64,000 bases of DNA from Manis javanica (GCF_040802235.1 NC_133166.1:2666001-2730000), one strand, 5' to 3'; positions 37,180-48,724 are shown, counted from the first letter of the stretch. Program-made: numbers and translations. The notes: generated by a model from the letters alone, not told the origin.

Positions 37180-38435
37180 CAGAGAAGCCTAAATTCAGTG
37201 AGACAAATTGTCCTACTTTGGTTGATTACTTCACGGGTGACCTATACTTGCATTCATTCTCCCAAGACATTTTCAAGTGATCTACGATTCTGAGAAATCT
37301 GACCTCTGTAAAATAACCATGAGATACATAGGACACACACTGCTGTGATCATCTGTCCTAAACAGTAGCTTATTAGAACTGTAGCACCACAGAAAAGAGA
37401 GTGATTGGCTGAAATTTTACTTGCTCCAAGCTAAGAATATTTCCATGAGATGTGTAATTGCCATGTGTGACCAAAACAGGGCAGACCCATGTGAAGATGA
37501 GAGAGCTGATACCATGATATTAAGAATTTGATTTAATTTATTATAAGAATTAGTCTTCTACTTAACACAGTTTCACTTCTCCTTCCCCTGAGATGTTTCT
37601 AGAACCTTAATCATTATTCCTTCCATAATTACTTGGACAATTCCTTGGAGAGAGGCTCTCAATGTTCAAAATTCTATTATAAATAAAGAGAAATTATCAT
37701 ACATTGTTCTCTTCTGCTGAAGGTAGGTCTGCAAATTGTGTCTCTTTGCAGTACATATTCACGCAGTCAAATCTTTTCATTTTTATGCCTGTCTAGAAGA
37801 AAAGACTGAGACCTTAGTTGTAGACTTCTTTGTTACCACAGGGTTTTGTTATGTGAAATTATATTACTGGGAAACATTCTTATTTCAATCCAAAATTAAT
37901 TCAAAACTTCCTAAGAATGAGCTTTAGATTTTTATTCCTCAGTGTTTTAATCCTTTCTCTCAGTCATTGAAAAATAACCACTGATTTTCACACTATTCTT
38001 TTAAAATATATGTGGATGGAGTTGAGAAGATCGTGTCAGTGGGCATGACACAATATTATACCCAAAATGGTTATAAAATTCCTGAAACTCTAACAAACGT
38101 ACATCTTTTTTATAAGTTACATATTCTATCGAGATTCCCAATTGTTTTGATGGGGATGCATACCTACATAGTACATTGGCTTTGTCCCTGAAGTCACTTG
38201 GTCATCTGCTCCTCAGGCTAAGGGCTCACCTAAAACATTTGAGGGGCAGGGAGAACCAGTGGTTTACTCCTTTACCTGCTCCTGCTCAAAGGCCATGCTA
38301 CATTCTTCTAGTCCATCAAGGACGAACTGCTAAAGGATGTCTTTGTCATGTCTTGGAGGATAACCAAACTAAGCTTTATATGTGAAGAAATCGGCTAATA
38401 GGTCCTCAAGGAGGCAGCAATATAAGGTTACTAAA
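37180..38435. other. Intergenic, no gene seen
   Basis: Unassigned. Frames at 37736-37927 and 38176-38385 lack family features. Confidence 0.5.
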
Positions 38436-38439
38436 GGTA

Positions 38440-38625
38440 AACCCTGGAGTTAATTGGTTTGCATCCCAATCTGTTCATTTGGTAGATGTCTGACCTAGGA
38501 AGATCTTTCTAGCCTTTCAGTGCTTCAGTTTCCTCATTTGTAAAGTGACGATGCTAACAGGTTCTGTTTATAGGACCTTTGTGTGTGCTCAACGGAAGTT
38601 AGCTACTCTTATTAATACTATAAAC
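38440..38625 (+). repeat. MIR SINE relic
   Basis: Plus-strand MIR: 'ccctggagttaattggtttg', 'gatgtctgacctaggaagat', 'cttcagtttcctcatttgta' and 'aagtgacgatgctaacaggt'. Confidence 0.75.
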
Positions 38626-38849
38626 TTCAGAGTGTTGCCACTGGAACAGTCTTAGAGAATTTTAATAATATTGAAATATTGTAATACATTATATGAAGCT
38701 GATCTAGAGATCAGTACTTTTTAAAAAAAGTCATGTGTGCAAATACTCCAATAATTGTTTTATGTAATACCTCAGCTAGGCATTTTAAAGAACTCCAAGA
38801 TGAATGAGACAATCTGCACTCTGCTTCCCCTTATCTCTTGTCTTACGAG

Positions 38850-39060
38850 CATGCTGGACTTTGCCCCCACCTTCCTGTCCCTATAGTATCTCATTGATTA
38901 TTTGTTTATTGCTTACTCCTTTTCAATAAGAATAGAGTAGGACACAAGGCAAAATTTTGTATACCTTGATCACTTTCATTTCCAGAATTTAGAATACTTC
39001 CAGATACAACAAACATATCTGACATATAATTGGCTTTGATGTTTGTGAACTGAAGGAATG
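38850..39060 (+). repeat. L2 LINE 3' end relic
   Basis: Plus-strand L2-like order ending 'tttccagaatttagaatact', 'tctgacatataattggcttt' and 'tttgtgaactgaaggaatg'. Diverged. Confidence 0.5.
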
Positions 39061-39983
39061 TCAACAATTATGAACCAAGACCATTTATAAGTCAGGAATA
39101 CACTGTCCAAACACCATTGTTATGGATTTGCTTAAATACCCAAGATGGTGCTTAATCCTACAGAGGTCCTTAAGAATTCGTGGTAAGTTTTTCCTTTTTG
39201 GAAGACATAAACTGAGTAAGTGTAGTTAGAGGAGAAAATATTGTTTGGGAATCTTTTCCTTGCAATGACATTAGATTTGAGTCTGAACAATAAAGCAAGA
39301 ATTGATTGTTTCTGAAAATGAGTGGAATCTGAAATGAGACACAGTAGTTATTAAGACATGTCACCTGAACATTTCCTCATGGTATTGATCTATTAACGTA
39401 ATTTTGATAATGGGTGCTAGGTCATTGCACCCATTGTCATTTCCTAATCTAATTATAACGCTGCTAGAGTATGTGCCGTTACGTCCCTGTTACCTCATCC
39501 TGCAAGTAGTAACAACCAAAAAGCATAATGTTTAGCTAAACGAAAAAAAAATGACTAAGAATTTCATACATTGAAAGCATATATCGTATGCTGGCATATG
39601 TAGGACAAATATGTCAATAACCAGATTGTAAGACCAATGTACAAGTTCATATTCGATAGGATCTAGCCATTCCCTTACAATTCTCATCTGACTTCAGTCA
39701 TATACCTGCCCTGTGACTTTAACATTAGTGTACTAATCTAGCAAAATATAAACGTCTAATTTTAATAACATATGTTAACAATGAATGTAACAGAAAATAT
39801 TGATAAATATTGATAGTAATGATCCATAAGACTAATTAAAGGAAATGATTATTCCTGTATATTCTTATTGTGGAAATTTTACAAAATCTGCACTGATTTT
39901 TAAATTATTTGGATTAGAATAAGAATAAATGTGCTTCAAAAGCTTCAAAAGTAAAACAAATCCACTCTTGTTTTTTGTTGTTG

Positions 39984-40026
39984 TTTGTTCTCCATAGGCA
40001 ACATAGACTGGTTCTATGTCAGGACC
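39984..40026 (+). promoter_or_regulatory. Candidate splice acceptor before OR5M9
   Basis: A long T-rich tract followed by 'ttctccatag' ends in AG at 39996-39997, 29 nt before the chosen ATG. An in-frame ATG at 39985 lies before this acceptor. That supports 40027 as the real start. Confidence 0.55.
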
Positions 40027-40959
40027 ATGCCAAATTTCACGGATGTGACAGAATTTATTCTTCTGGGGTTGACCAGCCGTGGGGAGCTTCAAGTTCTCTT
40101 TTTTGTGGTGTTCCTAGTCGTTTACATGATGACTCTGTTAGGGAACATTGGTATGATCATTTTGATCAGCGTCAGTCCCCAGCTTCAGAGCCCGATGTAC
40201 TTCTTCTTGAGTCATTTGTCTTTTGTGGATGTATGGTTCTCTTCTAATGTCACCCCCAAAATGCTAGAAAACTTATTATCAAAGACAAAAACCATTTCCT
40301 ATGAGGGATGTTTGGTGCAATGCTACTTTTTCATTGCCCTCGTCCACGTGGAGGTCTATATCTTAGCAGTGATGGCCTTTGATCGCTATATGGCCATATG
40401 CAATCCATTGCTTTATGGCAGTAAAATGTCCCGGACTGTCTGTGTTCGGCTCATCTCTGTGCCTTACGTCTATGGATTTTCTGTTAGTTTAATATGCACA
40501 CTGTGGACATATGGCTTATACTTCTGTGGAAACTTTGAAATTAACCACTTCTACTGTGCAGACCCTCCTCTCATCAAGATTGCCTGTGGGGGGGTCTACA
40601 TCAAGGAATACACGATGATAGTTATTGCTGGAATTAACTTCACATATTCCCTTTCAGTGGTCCTTGTCTCCTACACCCTCATTGTAGTGGCCGTGCTGCG
40701 CATGCGCTCTGCTGATGGGCGAAGGAAGGCATTCTCCACATGCGGGTCCCACCTGACAGCTGTTACCATGTTTTATGGGACTCTCATATTCATGTATCTC
40801 AGGCGGCCCACTGAAGAGTCCGTGGAGCAAGGGAAAATGGTGGCTGTGTTTTATACCACAGTCATTCCCATGCTAAATTCCATCATCTACAGTTTGAGAA
40901 ACAAGGATGTAAAAGAGGCAGTCAACAAAGCCATCATCAAGGCAAACTTGGGGCAATGA
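40027..40959 (+). CDS. OR5M9: Olfactory receptor OR5M9
   Basis: A 310-residue odorant receptor. It starts [18 protein letters not shown] with an N3-F-T sequon. It has GNIGM in TM1, [16 protein letters not shown] in TM2, [12 protein letters not shown] at the end of TM3, [14 protein letters not shown] in loop 2 and [19 protein letters not shown] at TM6. From memory it is very close to human OR5M9 throughout, including [12 protein letters not shown]. Odd point: TM7 reads [12 protein letters not shown], so the NPxxY proline is serine (S285, codon 40879-40881). The other intact ORs here keep NP. The frame can be read open from 39985, but the shorter start matches the family length and follows the splice acceptor. 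AATAAA at 41061-41066 is a possible polyadenylation signal. Confidence 0.95.
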   Translation: MPNFTDVTEFILLGLTSRGELQVLFFVVFLVVYMMTLLGNIGMIILISVSPQLQSPMYFFLSHLSFVDVWFSSNVTPKMLENLLSKTKTISYEGCLVQCYFFIALVHVEVYILAVMAFDRYMAICNPLLYGSKMSRTVCVRLISVPYVYGFSVSLICTLWTYGLYFCGNFEINHFYCADPPLIKIACGGVYIKEYTMIVIAGINFTYSLSVVLVSYTLIVVAVLRMRSADGRRKAFSTCGSHLTAVTMFYGTLIFMYLRRPTEESVEQGKMVAVFYTTVIPMLNSIIYSLRNKDVKEAVNKAIIKANLGQ

Positions 40960-41069
40960 AACTGAAGTAGACATTTTTGTGGTATGTTGTTACTAATTAC
41001 TAATGTCCAGGCATAAAAGTCCTAGCTGAAAAGGATTTTCTAAAGGCAACTCTTACCTACAATAAAAGG

Positions 41070-42470
41070 TCCAATCTAACACAGTGACACATTACCCCAT
41101 GAATGGACTCTAATTACTAAGCCTGCTTTATCTTACATAGCCGACCATGTTATTAAAATTGACATTAGTGTCATTTACAGTGTATATAAAACTGCTAAGT
41201 GTAGTCACTGGAGGAACTCATAAGAAGTTAGATAAATAAATGTTAATTTGGAGGTACCTTTGCTAGAGTTGAACATGATTTCCTAGGATATTTTCTCTAT
41301 ACCATGCTTCTTCACATAGGATTCATAAGAGATATATAATTTCATGAGGAAACGAGTAAGAATTCATTTATTTTCCATGACTACAGGATGTTGTTAGATT
41401 CTGGTTTACCAAAAAATTGTTCTATAATGTTTACACCTACATGGATCTTTGAAAATGAAATTATATTGAGAATCTTCAGTTAGTGTCTCAGCATGATCTT
41501 AAGTCTTGTCCTCAATATGTGTTGTTAAATGTTAACAATGTTTCTGTTTCAATAACCTGTTTAATCCTCTAATTCTACTCTTTGCTTTGGATTCTAGTGC
41601 AAATTTCATGATGTTAAAAGGGTGAAATGCTTACAATCAAAGATTTTCCTATCTTAATAATAATAAAAAAGAACTAGTATGAGTTTTCTGGTATTTAAAA
41701 TCTGACCTTGGGCCATAGGACTTTGCCCTATTAAACCTTTGGTTGATAGTATTTGAAATTTGCTTGATTCCAGTTTCTTATCACTAGAATTACATTCCTT
41801 GGTTCTGTATTTAGCAACTTAACTCAAATTCTTAGTGCCTGAAGTGGATTGACCAGATAGGAAGCACCATTGAACTAAATGCTGTTGTACTGGGCATGCA
41901 TTCAAATTTGATCAATACTATTAAAAATGGTTTATCATTGGGTCTCATTAAAAATATTAAAAAGTTCACTGACCAATTTATCTAATTCGGTGTATCAACA
42001 GCATACTTAATTCACATTCTATTCTTAGTACAGGTCCTGATGAGTGAGTTTATTCCTGTGTAAATGCTAACCAATGAAAAGGGGTGCACAACTGAATGCA
42101 CAGCAAGACTCTAAGAAGTATTATATGGTTGTGATAATACCATTGGCAAAATGGACTAATTCAGACACAGAGAATATTGCTATTCAGACTAATGTACTAA
42201 TTAATCACTGGCTATTTTCCCTGAGAATGGATCTGAGGAAACGCAGATCATGAGGGGAGGAGAGCTCTCTTTCATAAGTTTAGATTCTGAGCAGCAGTAA
42301 AGAGTACCATTGTTTAGTTTTGCAAACTATGTTAACAAAGTATTTTTCTTTAATGTTTTTAAACAATCATGGCTGCCACATTCCACCTCTGTGTTGTTGG
42401 AGATTCTTAGAGGAGAGAGGGCCGTTGTAAGCAGGTCATTGTAATTGTGTTCCATTTGGTTTACTCATTC
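41070..42470. other. Intergenic, no gene seen
   Basis: AT-rich unassigned sequence downstream of OR5M9. Confidence 0.5.
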
Positions 42471-42474
42471 ACTG

Positions 42475-42790
42475 TAACTCCAAGGGGAAAGTAATTTCCT
42501 CACCTGGTCAGTCTGAAGCCGAAATCAATCAAAGGAGAAGTAAAGTGGGAGAAACCCATTCATGGTTTATAAGCAGTTGTCCACTTCCATTCACCCATGT
42601 CTCTCGTCACCTGGTTATAAAAAGGGATCCAGTCCAACCTCTCCAGTCCAGAAATGCCCTCCATCCCCCTTGCAATCACCTGTTGATATGGAGATGCACT
42701 ACTTCTCTCCACCCCTTGAAAACATCTATTGATACGGAGATGCACTAAGGCCAGGCAAGAGATTCTGGAAATATTGCAATTTTATCCATA
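42475..42790 (-). repeat. LTR-like repeat, copy B (fossil)
   Basis: Inverted relative of copy A at 26155-26455. Its reverse complement shares 'aatatttccagaatctcttg', 'tagtgcatctccgtat', 'ctggactggagaggttgga' and 'gggtttctcccacttta', and extends a little beyond into an 'attactttccccttgg' end. It holds a direct subrepeat of about 45-50 bp, seen on the + strand as two copies of 'ttgata.ggagatgcacta' near 42684-42702 and 42727-42747. This resembles enhancer-type repeats in LTR U3 regions. Family unknown, moderate age. Short frames at 42545-42748 are within it. Confidence 0.6.
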
Positions 42791-42804
42791 TTCACTCATT
42801 CAGA

Positions 42805-43200
42805 ATGGTTACAGATATTATATTAGACGCTAAGAGTGCTGAATTGTTGAAGATAAATTCATCCAATGGTATCTCAGGATTTGATCATGTCAGATTGAAA
42901 GTCTACACTGTGTATATAAGTCAAACCCAGGCAAGTCCTAACATACTGGCAGACTTTCAGGCAAAAGTGGTATTTGCACTGGAGCCTGGTGAACATCACA
43001 AAAAAGAATCAGGATTGATAATGTGTCCTTATTTCTTTTTAATGGGCTTAGGATATTGCTCTCCCAAACTGGCACCACCTTTTTGCCCTGTGCCCTTCTC
43101 CTCAGAACCTCATGCAATATTCCCACACTTACAGGATGCCACAAATCACCTGTGGCTAGTAGCTTGGACTACTGGAATTTTTGCCTTGATTGTACATTAA
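42805..43200 (+). other. 131-codon open frame, not called as a gene
   Basis: Open from ATG to stop, but without a recognised domain, membrane pattern or OR motif. It lies between an LTR-like repeat and an L2 relic, and overlapping frames exist on both strands. Most likely chance. Confidence 0.4.
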
Positions 43201-43254
43201 TTGCCTTAATCACCCTTCTCTGACATATCAACTCTCTGAGTCTCAGTAACTCAT

Positions 43255-43430
43255 ATCAAAATTTAAATATGTATTTTGATTACTAATTGATTGATATCAG
43301 CTTCCTCTACCAAACTGTTCAACACTATCTGGCAGGAAATATATTTGTTTTTGCTCCCAGGAATGCTTCACAATATCAAGCATGTGGGTGGTAGACACTG
43401 AATATTTGAATTTGAGTGAAAAACACAAAT
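43255..43430 (+). repeat. L2 LINE 3' end relic
   Basis: Plus-strand L2 order: 'gatatcagcttcctctacca', 'gcaggaaatatatttgtttt', 'tgctcccaggaatgcttcac' and 'gtagacactgaatatttgaa'. Confidence 0.65.
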
Positions 43431-44260
43431 CTACTGTATTACAGTTGAAAGCTTAAGTGAGTGTGAGATCACACTGCTTTATAACAATGTCCCAACACAA
43501 CATCCCAACACAAAGCTATATTCTTGGAATCTGACAGCAACCATGTTTATTATTTGGTTTTAAGCTTCCCCCTTCTGCCTGCAAAATCACTGTTATGTCC
43601 TCATATCCCCCAAAATTCAAAGGACCTTTGAGAAACACAGCTTTGTTTAGGAAATTAAAGGAGAGGTCTGCACTTTTGCTTTGATAGGGTAACAGAAAAG
43701 GAGTATGGCTTTCTCAAAGCTAAGCTGATTCTCAGATCTGCATAGTGAAAAAAGACAACTTTTCAAAGGACATGATAATTGTGTAATTTCAGGGAGTGAC
43801 TACTAGTGAATCTGCAGGTGGTCAGAGGTGGAGTGAGGAATGATGTTCAGCAGACTGGGTACAGCTGAGGAGCAGGCCATTCATTGCAGGAAATGACCTG
43901 AGGATGTACAACCAACTTAATCCTCACCTTCCTTGCTCTCTTCCTGTCCTCTACCACTGCACTGACCAGAAACGTATCTGAAGGGAACAGCTAAAATTTA
44001 TTATCAGCCGAATAGGGAGTATTTGGGTCGAAGCTATCAGAGTCACATGCTTAAACAACAGCAATGTGTCAAAAATCTAAATTCTACTCCTTTAAAATTT
44101 TCATCTTACTACACACTATATGAAAAATGGAACTCATGTACAAAAAAATTGTTCTCATATAAAGGATGGTAAAAATGAATTTACTTTACAAAAAATTTAA
44201 AAAAAAAACATTTCTACATGTGACATCATGCATTCCCAGTCAGACATTGTTTCTTATCAA
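43431..44260. other. Intergenic, no gene seen
   Basis: No gene recognised. A short direct repeat, 'tcccaacacaa' twice, lies at about 43491-43515. Confidence 0.5.
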
Positions 44261-44263
44261 TTT

Positions 44264-45214
44264 TTAAAATTTGTAAGAAGCAGGAACATAACATTTTTCA
44301 ATTGCTTTCTTCAAGGCGTTTTTTACCTCTCGATTCCTCAAACTGTAGATCATGGGGTTCAGCATAGGAATGATGATTGTGTAGAACACAGAGGCCATTT
44401 TGTCTGTGTCAAGGGAATGGCTTGACTTGGGCTGCAGATACATGAAGATCAGAGTCCCATAGAATACAGTCACAGCGGTCAGATGAGAGGCACACGTTGA
44501 GAAAGCTTTACACCTGCCTTCTGCAGATTGTATTCTCAAGATGGCAGCCACAATGTATAAGTAAGAAATAAGGACAGTGGTCAAAGAGATGGTCATGTTG
44601 AACCCAGAAGAGATGAAAATCAAGATCTCCTTGAGGCTAGTGTCTGAGCAGGCAAGGGCCATCAGAGGGATATCGTCACAATAGAAGTGATTGATGATAT
44701 TGGGGCCACAATAGATCAATTGGAAAGTAACTACCGTGTGGAGCAAAGCACCAAAAAAGCTGTATAAGTAGGGGCCCATGACCAGCTGCACACACACCTT
44801 TTGGGACATGGTCACCAGGTAGAGAAGAGGACTGCAGATGGCTACATAGCGGTCATAAGCCATGACTGCAAGAAGGAACATCTCTGAAATCAAGAAGTTC
44901 AGGAAAAAGCCCAGCTGTGTTGCACATGCATAGAAAGATATAGACTTGTGCTTGGTCAGAAGGGTCTCCAGGAACTTGGGGGCTATTGACGAGGAGTAGC
45001 ATAGGTCTACAAAGGCCAGGTTACTGAGAAAAAAGTACATGGGTGTGTGAAGTCGAGAATCCAGACAGATTAATGAAATTATCCCAAGGTTTCCTACCAA
45101 AGTTAGGGTGTATACCACTAAAATGAGCAGAAAGAGAAGGATTTCAATCTCTCTTTGGACTGAAAAGCCCAAAAGAATGAATTCCATCACCGTGGTGCTA
45201 TTCCTTTCAGCCAT
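44264..45214 (-). CDS. Intact olfactory receptor in opposite orientation
   Basis: A complete 316-residue class II odorant receptor read on the minus strand. It has [18 protein letters not shown] with an N5-S-T sequon, GNLG in TM1, [21 protein letters not shown], and [15 protein letters not shown] at the end of TM3. Further motifs are [16 protein letters not shown] in loop 2, [13 protein letters not shown] at TM6, and [17 protein letters not shown] before [12 protein letters not shown] in TM7. The [12 protein letters not shown] block and HFYCDD pattern tie it to OR8U/OR5R-like receptors rather than OR5M. It is the only OR here facing the other way, between OR5M9 and OR5R1. An OR5AL-type gene would be a positional candidate, but I cannot confirm it, so no symbol is given. 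Function is odorant recognition by family knowledge. Confidence 0.95.
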   Translation of the reverse strand: MAERNSTTVMEFILLGFSVQREIEILLFLLILVVYTLTLVGNLGIISLICLDSRLHTPMYFFLSNLAFVDLCYSSSIAPKFLETLLTKHKSISFYACATQLGFFLNFLISEMFLLAVMAYDRYVAICSPLLYLVTMSQKVCVQLVMGPYLYSFFGALLHTVVTFQLIYCGPNIINHFYCDDIPLMALACSDTSLKEILIFISSGFNMTISLTTVLISYLYIVAAILRIQSAEGRCKAFSTCASHLTAVTVFYGTLIFMYLQPKSSHSLDTDKMASVFYTIIIPMLNPMIYSLRNREVKNALKKAIEKCYVPASYKF

Positions 45215-45255
45215 TTATCCCAGTCTCTCAACTGCCAAAAAAAAGACAAGATAGG
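45215..45255 (-). promoter_or_regulatory. Candidate splice acceptor before the inverted OR
   Basis: On the minus strand 'tcttgtcttttttttggcag' ends in AG at 45232-45233, 17-18 nt before the ATG. It is the strongest acceptor of the five. Splicing is inferred from the general OR plan. Confidence 0.6.
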
Positions 45256-46710
45256 ACCAGATACAAGTTATTGAAACTAAGGAATTGTCATCAGATGCCA
45301 ACTCTTATGTGTTTTACCCTGAGACATTATAGATCATTCAAGTAGAATATCAGAACAAACAAATATCCTATTTCAAAACTCTCTTCTCTGCTTATTTATA
45401 ATTTTAAGAGGCCAAAAATTGAGGGCCAATAAAAAAGAAATCAACATTGAAGTCTACATAGTAAAGATAAACTATAAAAACTCTTTATATGTTCGTAAAG
45501 ATGTGTAAAATTTCGGCTTTAGATCATTTTAAATTATATTGGATAAGAAGAAGAAAACAAGTTTTTAAATTTTCTGCTACCTCATTTTCTTCTTGGTGGA
45601 ACAAAATCTTAATGTAACTAATTTATCTTTTTTGCATAGATATTTTTTCCCCATTTTAATTAACATACATTATGCTAAATAAAAAGTTAAGCAGGATATT
45701 TAATGGGGGAGAAAACTGGACCATTAAGCATTTCTACATGCAGATCAAGCAAATTTTGAATTTGTATGTAGTTAATTCATTTTCAAATACTGCTTTCTAA
45801 AAATTAAAAAAATATATACACTTCTGAGTAAGGCTAGAATATATATATTCTAGAATACATGTGTATATTTAAAGTATAGCTCTTTAAAATGTCCTATAGC
45901 ATTCTATTTTAATTACTTCCAACATTTATAATCAGAATGTTTTCTACCATCTCTTGATAAATTTTCAGCTAAAACCATCCTATAAGTATCTGCTTTTAAA
46001 AGGTTGTCATCTCTTTGAAAAGAAAAAAAATAATTTTTCAGAACTAATACTCCTATCATATGATGTTTGTAAAGTTATCATCAGTAGAGTAATAGCCTTT
46101 ATGTCCACAATTGTGAATGTCAGTATTGCTTCCTGGTTCATGTTTAAGGGTCCAAGTTGTCAGTCAGTCTACAACCTGGACAGTTATAGGATGAAGATGC
46201 AGAGAAATTAGATAGAGCCAGATCATGGCAGTCTCCATCAGGTGTTAGAAGTAACTTCCCCTCATTTGGATTCCATATTCATAGGGAGCAAAAAAATCTA
46301 TGTTTTCTTCCAATTGCCATTATCTTCAAGGAGTCCCCTTAGACCCTTCCTCCTTTACCTCCACAGTCAGAATCCATCGTATTTCTCTATATGTAACTTG
46401 TCTATGGTAATTACAATCTAGGTGGTGTGGTTATTGGGAGTTACGTATCTCTATCCCTGAGACTGTGAGAACTAACTTGGATTTTTGAAGTAAAGTAAAA
46501 GATGAAAAGTTATCACCATATCAAATACACACAAAAAATTACACATATAAAATAAAGAGAATAATCTCCTTTCCTCCTCAAACACATTTCCCAAAGAGAA
46601 ACTTTTTTTTAATAGTTTGGAATGAGTGGTCAGAAAATCTGCCATTTAATTTTCTCTTCTTAATTTATTGATTCAACTTAATATTATAAATGGTACCAAA
46701 TGCATTCTCC
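45256..46710. other. Intergenic upstream of the inverted OR
   Basis: No gene recognised; the open frame 45954-46211 has no domain. The first few hundred bases on the 45.25-45.7 kb side would hold the promoter or upstream exon of the inverted OR, but I could not identify one. Confidence 0.45.
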
Positions 46711-46712
46711 AA

Positions 46713-46713
<1 letters not shown>

Positions 46714-46743
<30 letters not shown>
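46714..46743. repeat. (AC)n microsatellite
   Basis: About 15 AC units followed by a looser A/T/C alternating tract to about 46785. Confidence 0.95.
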
Positions 46744-46751
<8 letters not shown>

Positions 46752-47108
46752 TATTTACATATACAAACACATATACATACGTCTATACATAAAATCTGAC
46801 ACAAAACCTTTTTTCCCCCATCCATTTACTTTTTCCTTGGTGGAACCAAAACTTTCCTTGTGAGAAGTGTGCTTGGGTGGAATTGCTGAACTGGCTTCTC
46901 ATGTCTATCAGTCCTTAAAAGGGTTCTGTGTGTAAAATAAAAGGGAAATGAGGAAGTATTGACTTAGCCAGCGTTTGCCCACCTCCAGATATTGGATCAC
47001 TGTGGATGTTTGAGACTTGGAAAGTCTGGGTACTGGGTTACTTTTCTTTGCACATGCACTGATCATGCTCATTTTCCTTTCTCATAAAGCCATAAAAAAA
47101 GGAAACAA

Positions 47109-47120
47109 CCCCCCCCCCCC
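47109..47120. repeat. Poly-C run
   Basis: Twelve cytosines in a row, a site prone to length error. Confidence 0.95.
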
Positions 47121-48135
47121 ACAAAACCTACATGGTCTGCTCCATTTCTAACTCTGAAAAGACCTGCTCCCATTTTTGTATATTCCTTTAGCTTATGAAC
47201 GTCTCTTTGATACACATTCTTTTTGAACCATCACAAATTTTCTCCTGGAAGACACACATAAATGCTCTTCTTCCACAGGAGTGGGCTTCTGAAGTTTTAC
47301 AAACGGATAAAAAATATTCTGTTCTGAAGGAAGCCGAAGCCTCAGGGAGCTGCTGGGGGAAAGGTTTTATTTTGGGAAAGTTAAGAGGGTTATTTCATTC
47401 TTAGATGTCAGCTTCAACTGGTTGGAGCAGAGTGTGACTGGATCGTCTATTTTCTTTTTAATGCAGAAAATTTGAATGACTTGGAGGAGAAAGATGATGG
47501 AAATGATCAGCTGTATGTGGTGACCTACCCGGTTGTGAAAGAAATCTTCCTGTGAACATTTCCATAGGAGTCTCCTTACAGTGACTCTCTCAGACAATGA
47601 GGGTATGTGAATGTGCTTTTTATAGTGGTGTTTCTATTCCCAAGAGCTAATTCCCAATGTTCCCCAGACGAGACTGCCCCAAGATCGCTACGCCTCCCAG
47701 GCACAACTATGATTTGAAAGTTCCAGTTAGATAAATAAATATTACCCTTTAGAAACAAAGGTGACATAACATTAAGTCATATTAATCTTACCATGGAATC
47801 ACTAGATTATACAATCCAATTAGATTATACAATCCAACTTGTATAAATAAAACAAAGCAAAAACAAATGGCGAATAATTTAAATATCACAACCACTTCCA
47901 ATGTAATATCATTTGTTTACAATTGTCCCTTTCCCTGAGACCTTGTTAGTCAAAGGAATCCTGATTTAATCATGTGTTTCGCTACCTCCTTACCAAGAGT
48001 ATTTTATATTTAGAAGTCATAGTTTTTAAGCAAATTGGTTTATTTTTCCCTTTGCTAAGTGGGAACATGAAAACAATAACAAATCCTCTTTATTTTCATC
48101 CTACAGAGCTAACATTTAACTTTTTAAAATCACAT
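47121..48135. other. Intergenic, no gene seen
   Basis: Holds an 18-bp direct repeat (tagattatacaatccaa.) at 47803-47820 and 47821-47838. Frames at 47195-47404 and 47367-47767 have no recognised features. Confidence 0.5.
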
Positions 48136-48139
48136 GGCT

Positions 48140-48430
48140 TTAGAGACACAGGGGCAGAAGACGGCCGCGGAATGACGGCAGCAGAGACTGGAGGGATGCA
48201 TCTGCTGGCCAAGGGACACCAGGGATGCTGGCACCCAGAAGCCAGAGAGACAAGGAAAATTTCTCTACTGCTTTCAAAGGGAGGCATGGCTCTGCTGACA
48301 TCTTGCCTAGGACTTCTTGTCCCTAGAATTGTGATTTCAAAGGGAGGCATGGCTCTGCTGACATCTTGCCTAGGACTTCTTGTCCCTAGAATTGTGAGAG
48401 AATATCTTTTTCTTGTTTTAAGCTACCCAA
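48140..48430 (+). mobile_element. Partial MaLR-type LTR fossil
   Basis: The 3' half of an ERVL-MaLR (MLT1-like) LTR: 'gagacacaggggcagaag', 'agggatgctggcacccagaa', 'tagaattgtgagagaatatc' and 'cttgttttaagctaccc'. It is an ancient placental-age fossil and contains a 63-bp tandem duplication (listed separately). The open frame 47974-48564 runs across it and is not a gene. Confidence 0.65.
48272..48397. repeat. Perfect 63-bp tandem duplication
   Basis: 48272-48334 and 48335-48397 are identical over 63 bp, starting 'tttcaaagggaggcatggct' and ending 'ctagaattgtga'. The surrounding LTR relic is old, so perfect identity implies a recent duplication or an assembly artefact. Confidence 0.97.
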
Positions 48431-48724
48431 AAATCAAGGAAATGAATAGAGTTGGTGCTGGAATTTGGGTGCTGTTCTACCACATACATATAAATGTGGA
48501 AGTGGCTTTGGGATTAGATAATGTTGGTTCACAGATGGAGAAAAATTTTCTGCAAGACTCATAGCCCAAGTTTCACTCATAACTGACTTAGATGAGATTT
48601 GGGATTTTGAACTGATGACATTTTGGACTTAGTAGATGCTAGAATGATTGAGACTCTGAGGGCTATTGGAAAGAAGTGATTGTATTTTACTTCATGGTCA
48701 TGAACTTTGAGGGGGCCAGAGAGC

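Noticed and set aside
39985-40026. Upstream in-frame ATG extending OR5M9 by 14 residues
   Set aside because: It lies before a strong splice acceptor and adds residues not seen in the family, so 40027 is preferred.
42805-43200. 131-codon open frame near the LTR-like repeat
   Set aside because: No recognised features, overlapping frames on both strands, and repeat-rich surroundings.
44228-44425. Plus-strand frame opposite the inverted OR
   Set aside because: Antisense shadow of its 3' coding end.
47974-48564. 196-codon open frame, the longest non-OR frame
   Set aside because: It runs through a MaLR-type LTR fossil and its 63-bp duplication, whose length in threes keeps it open. No domain was recognised.
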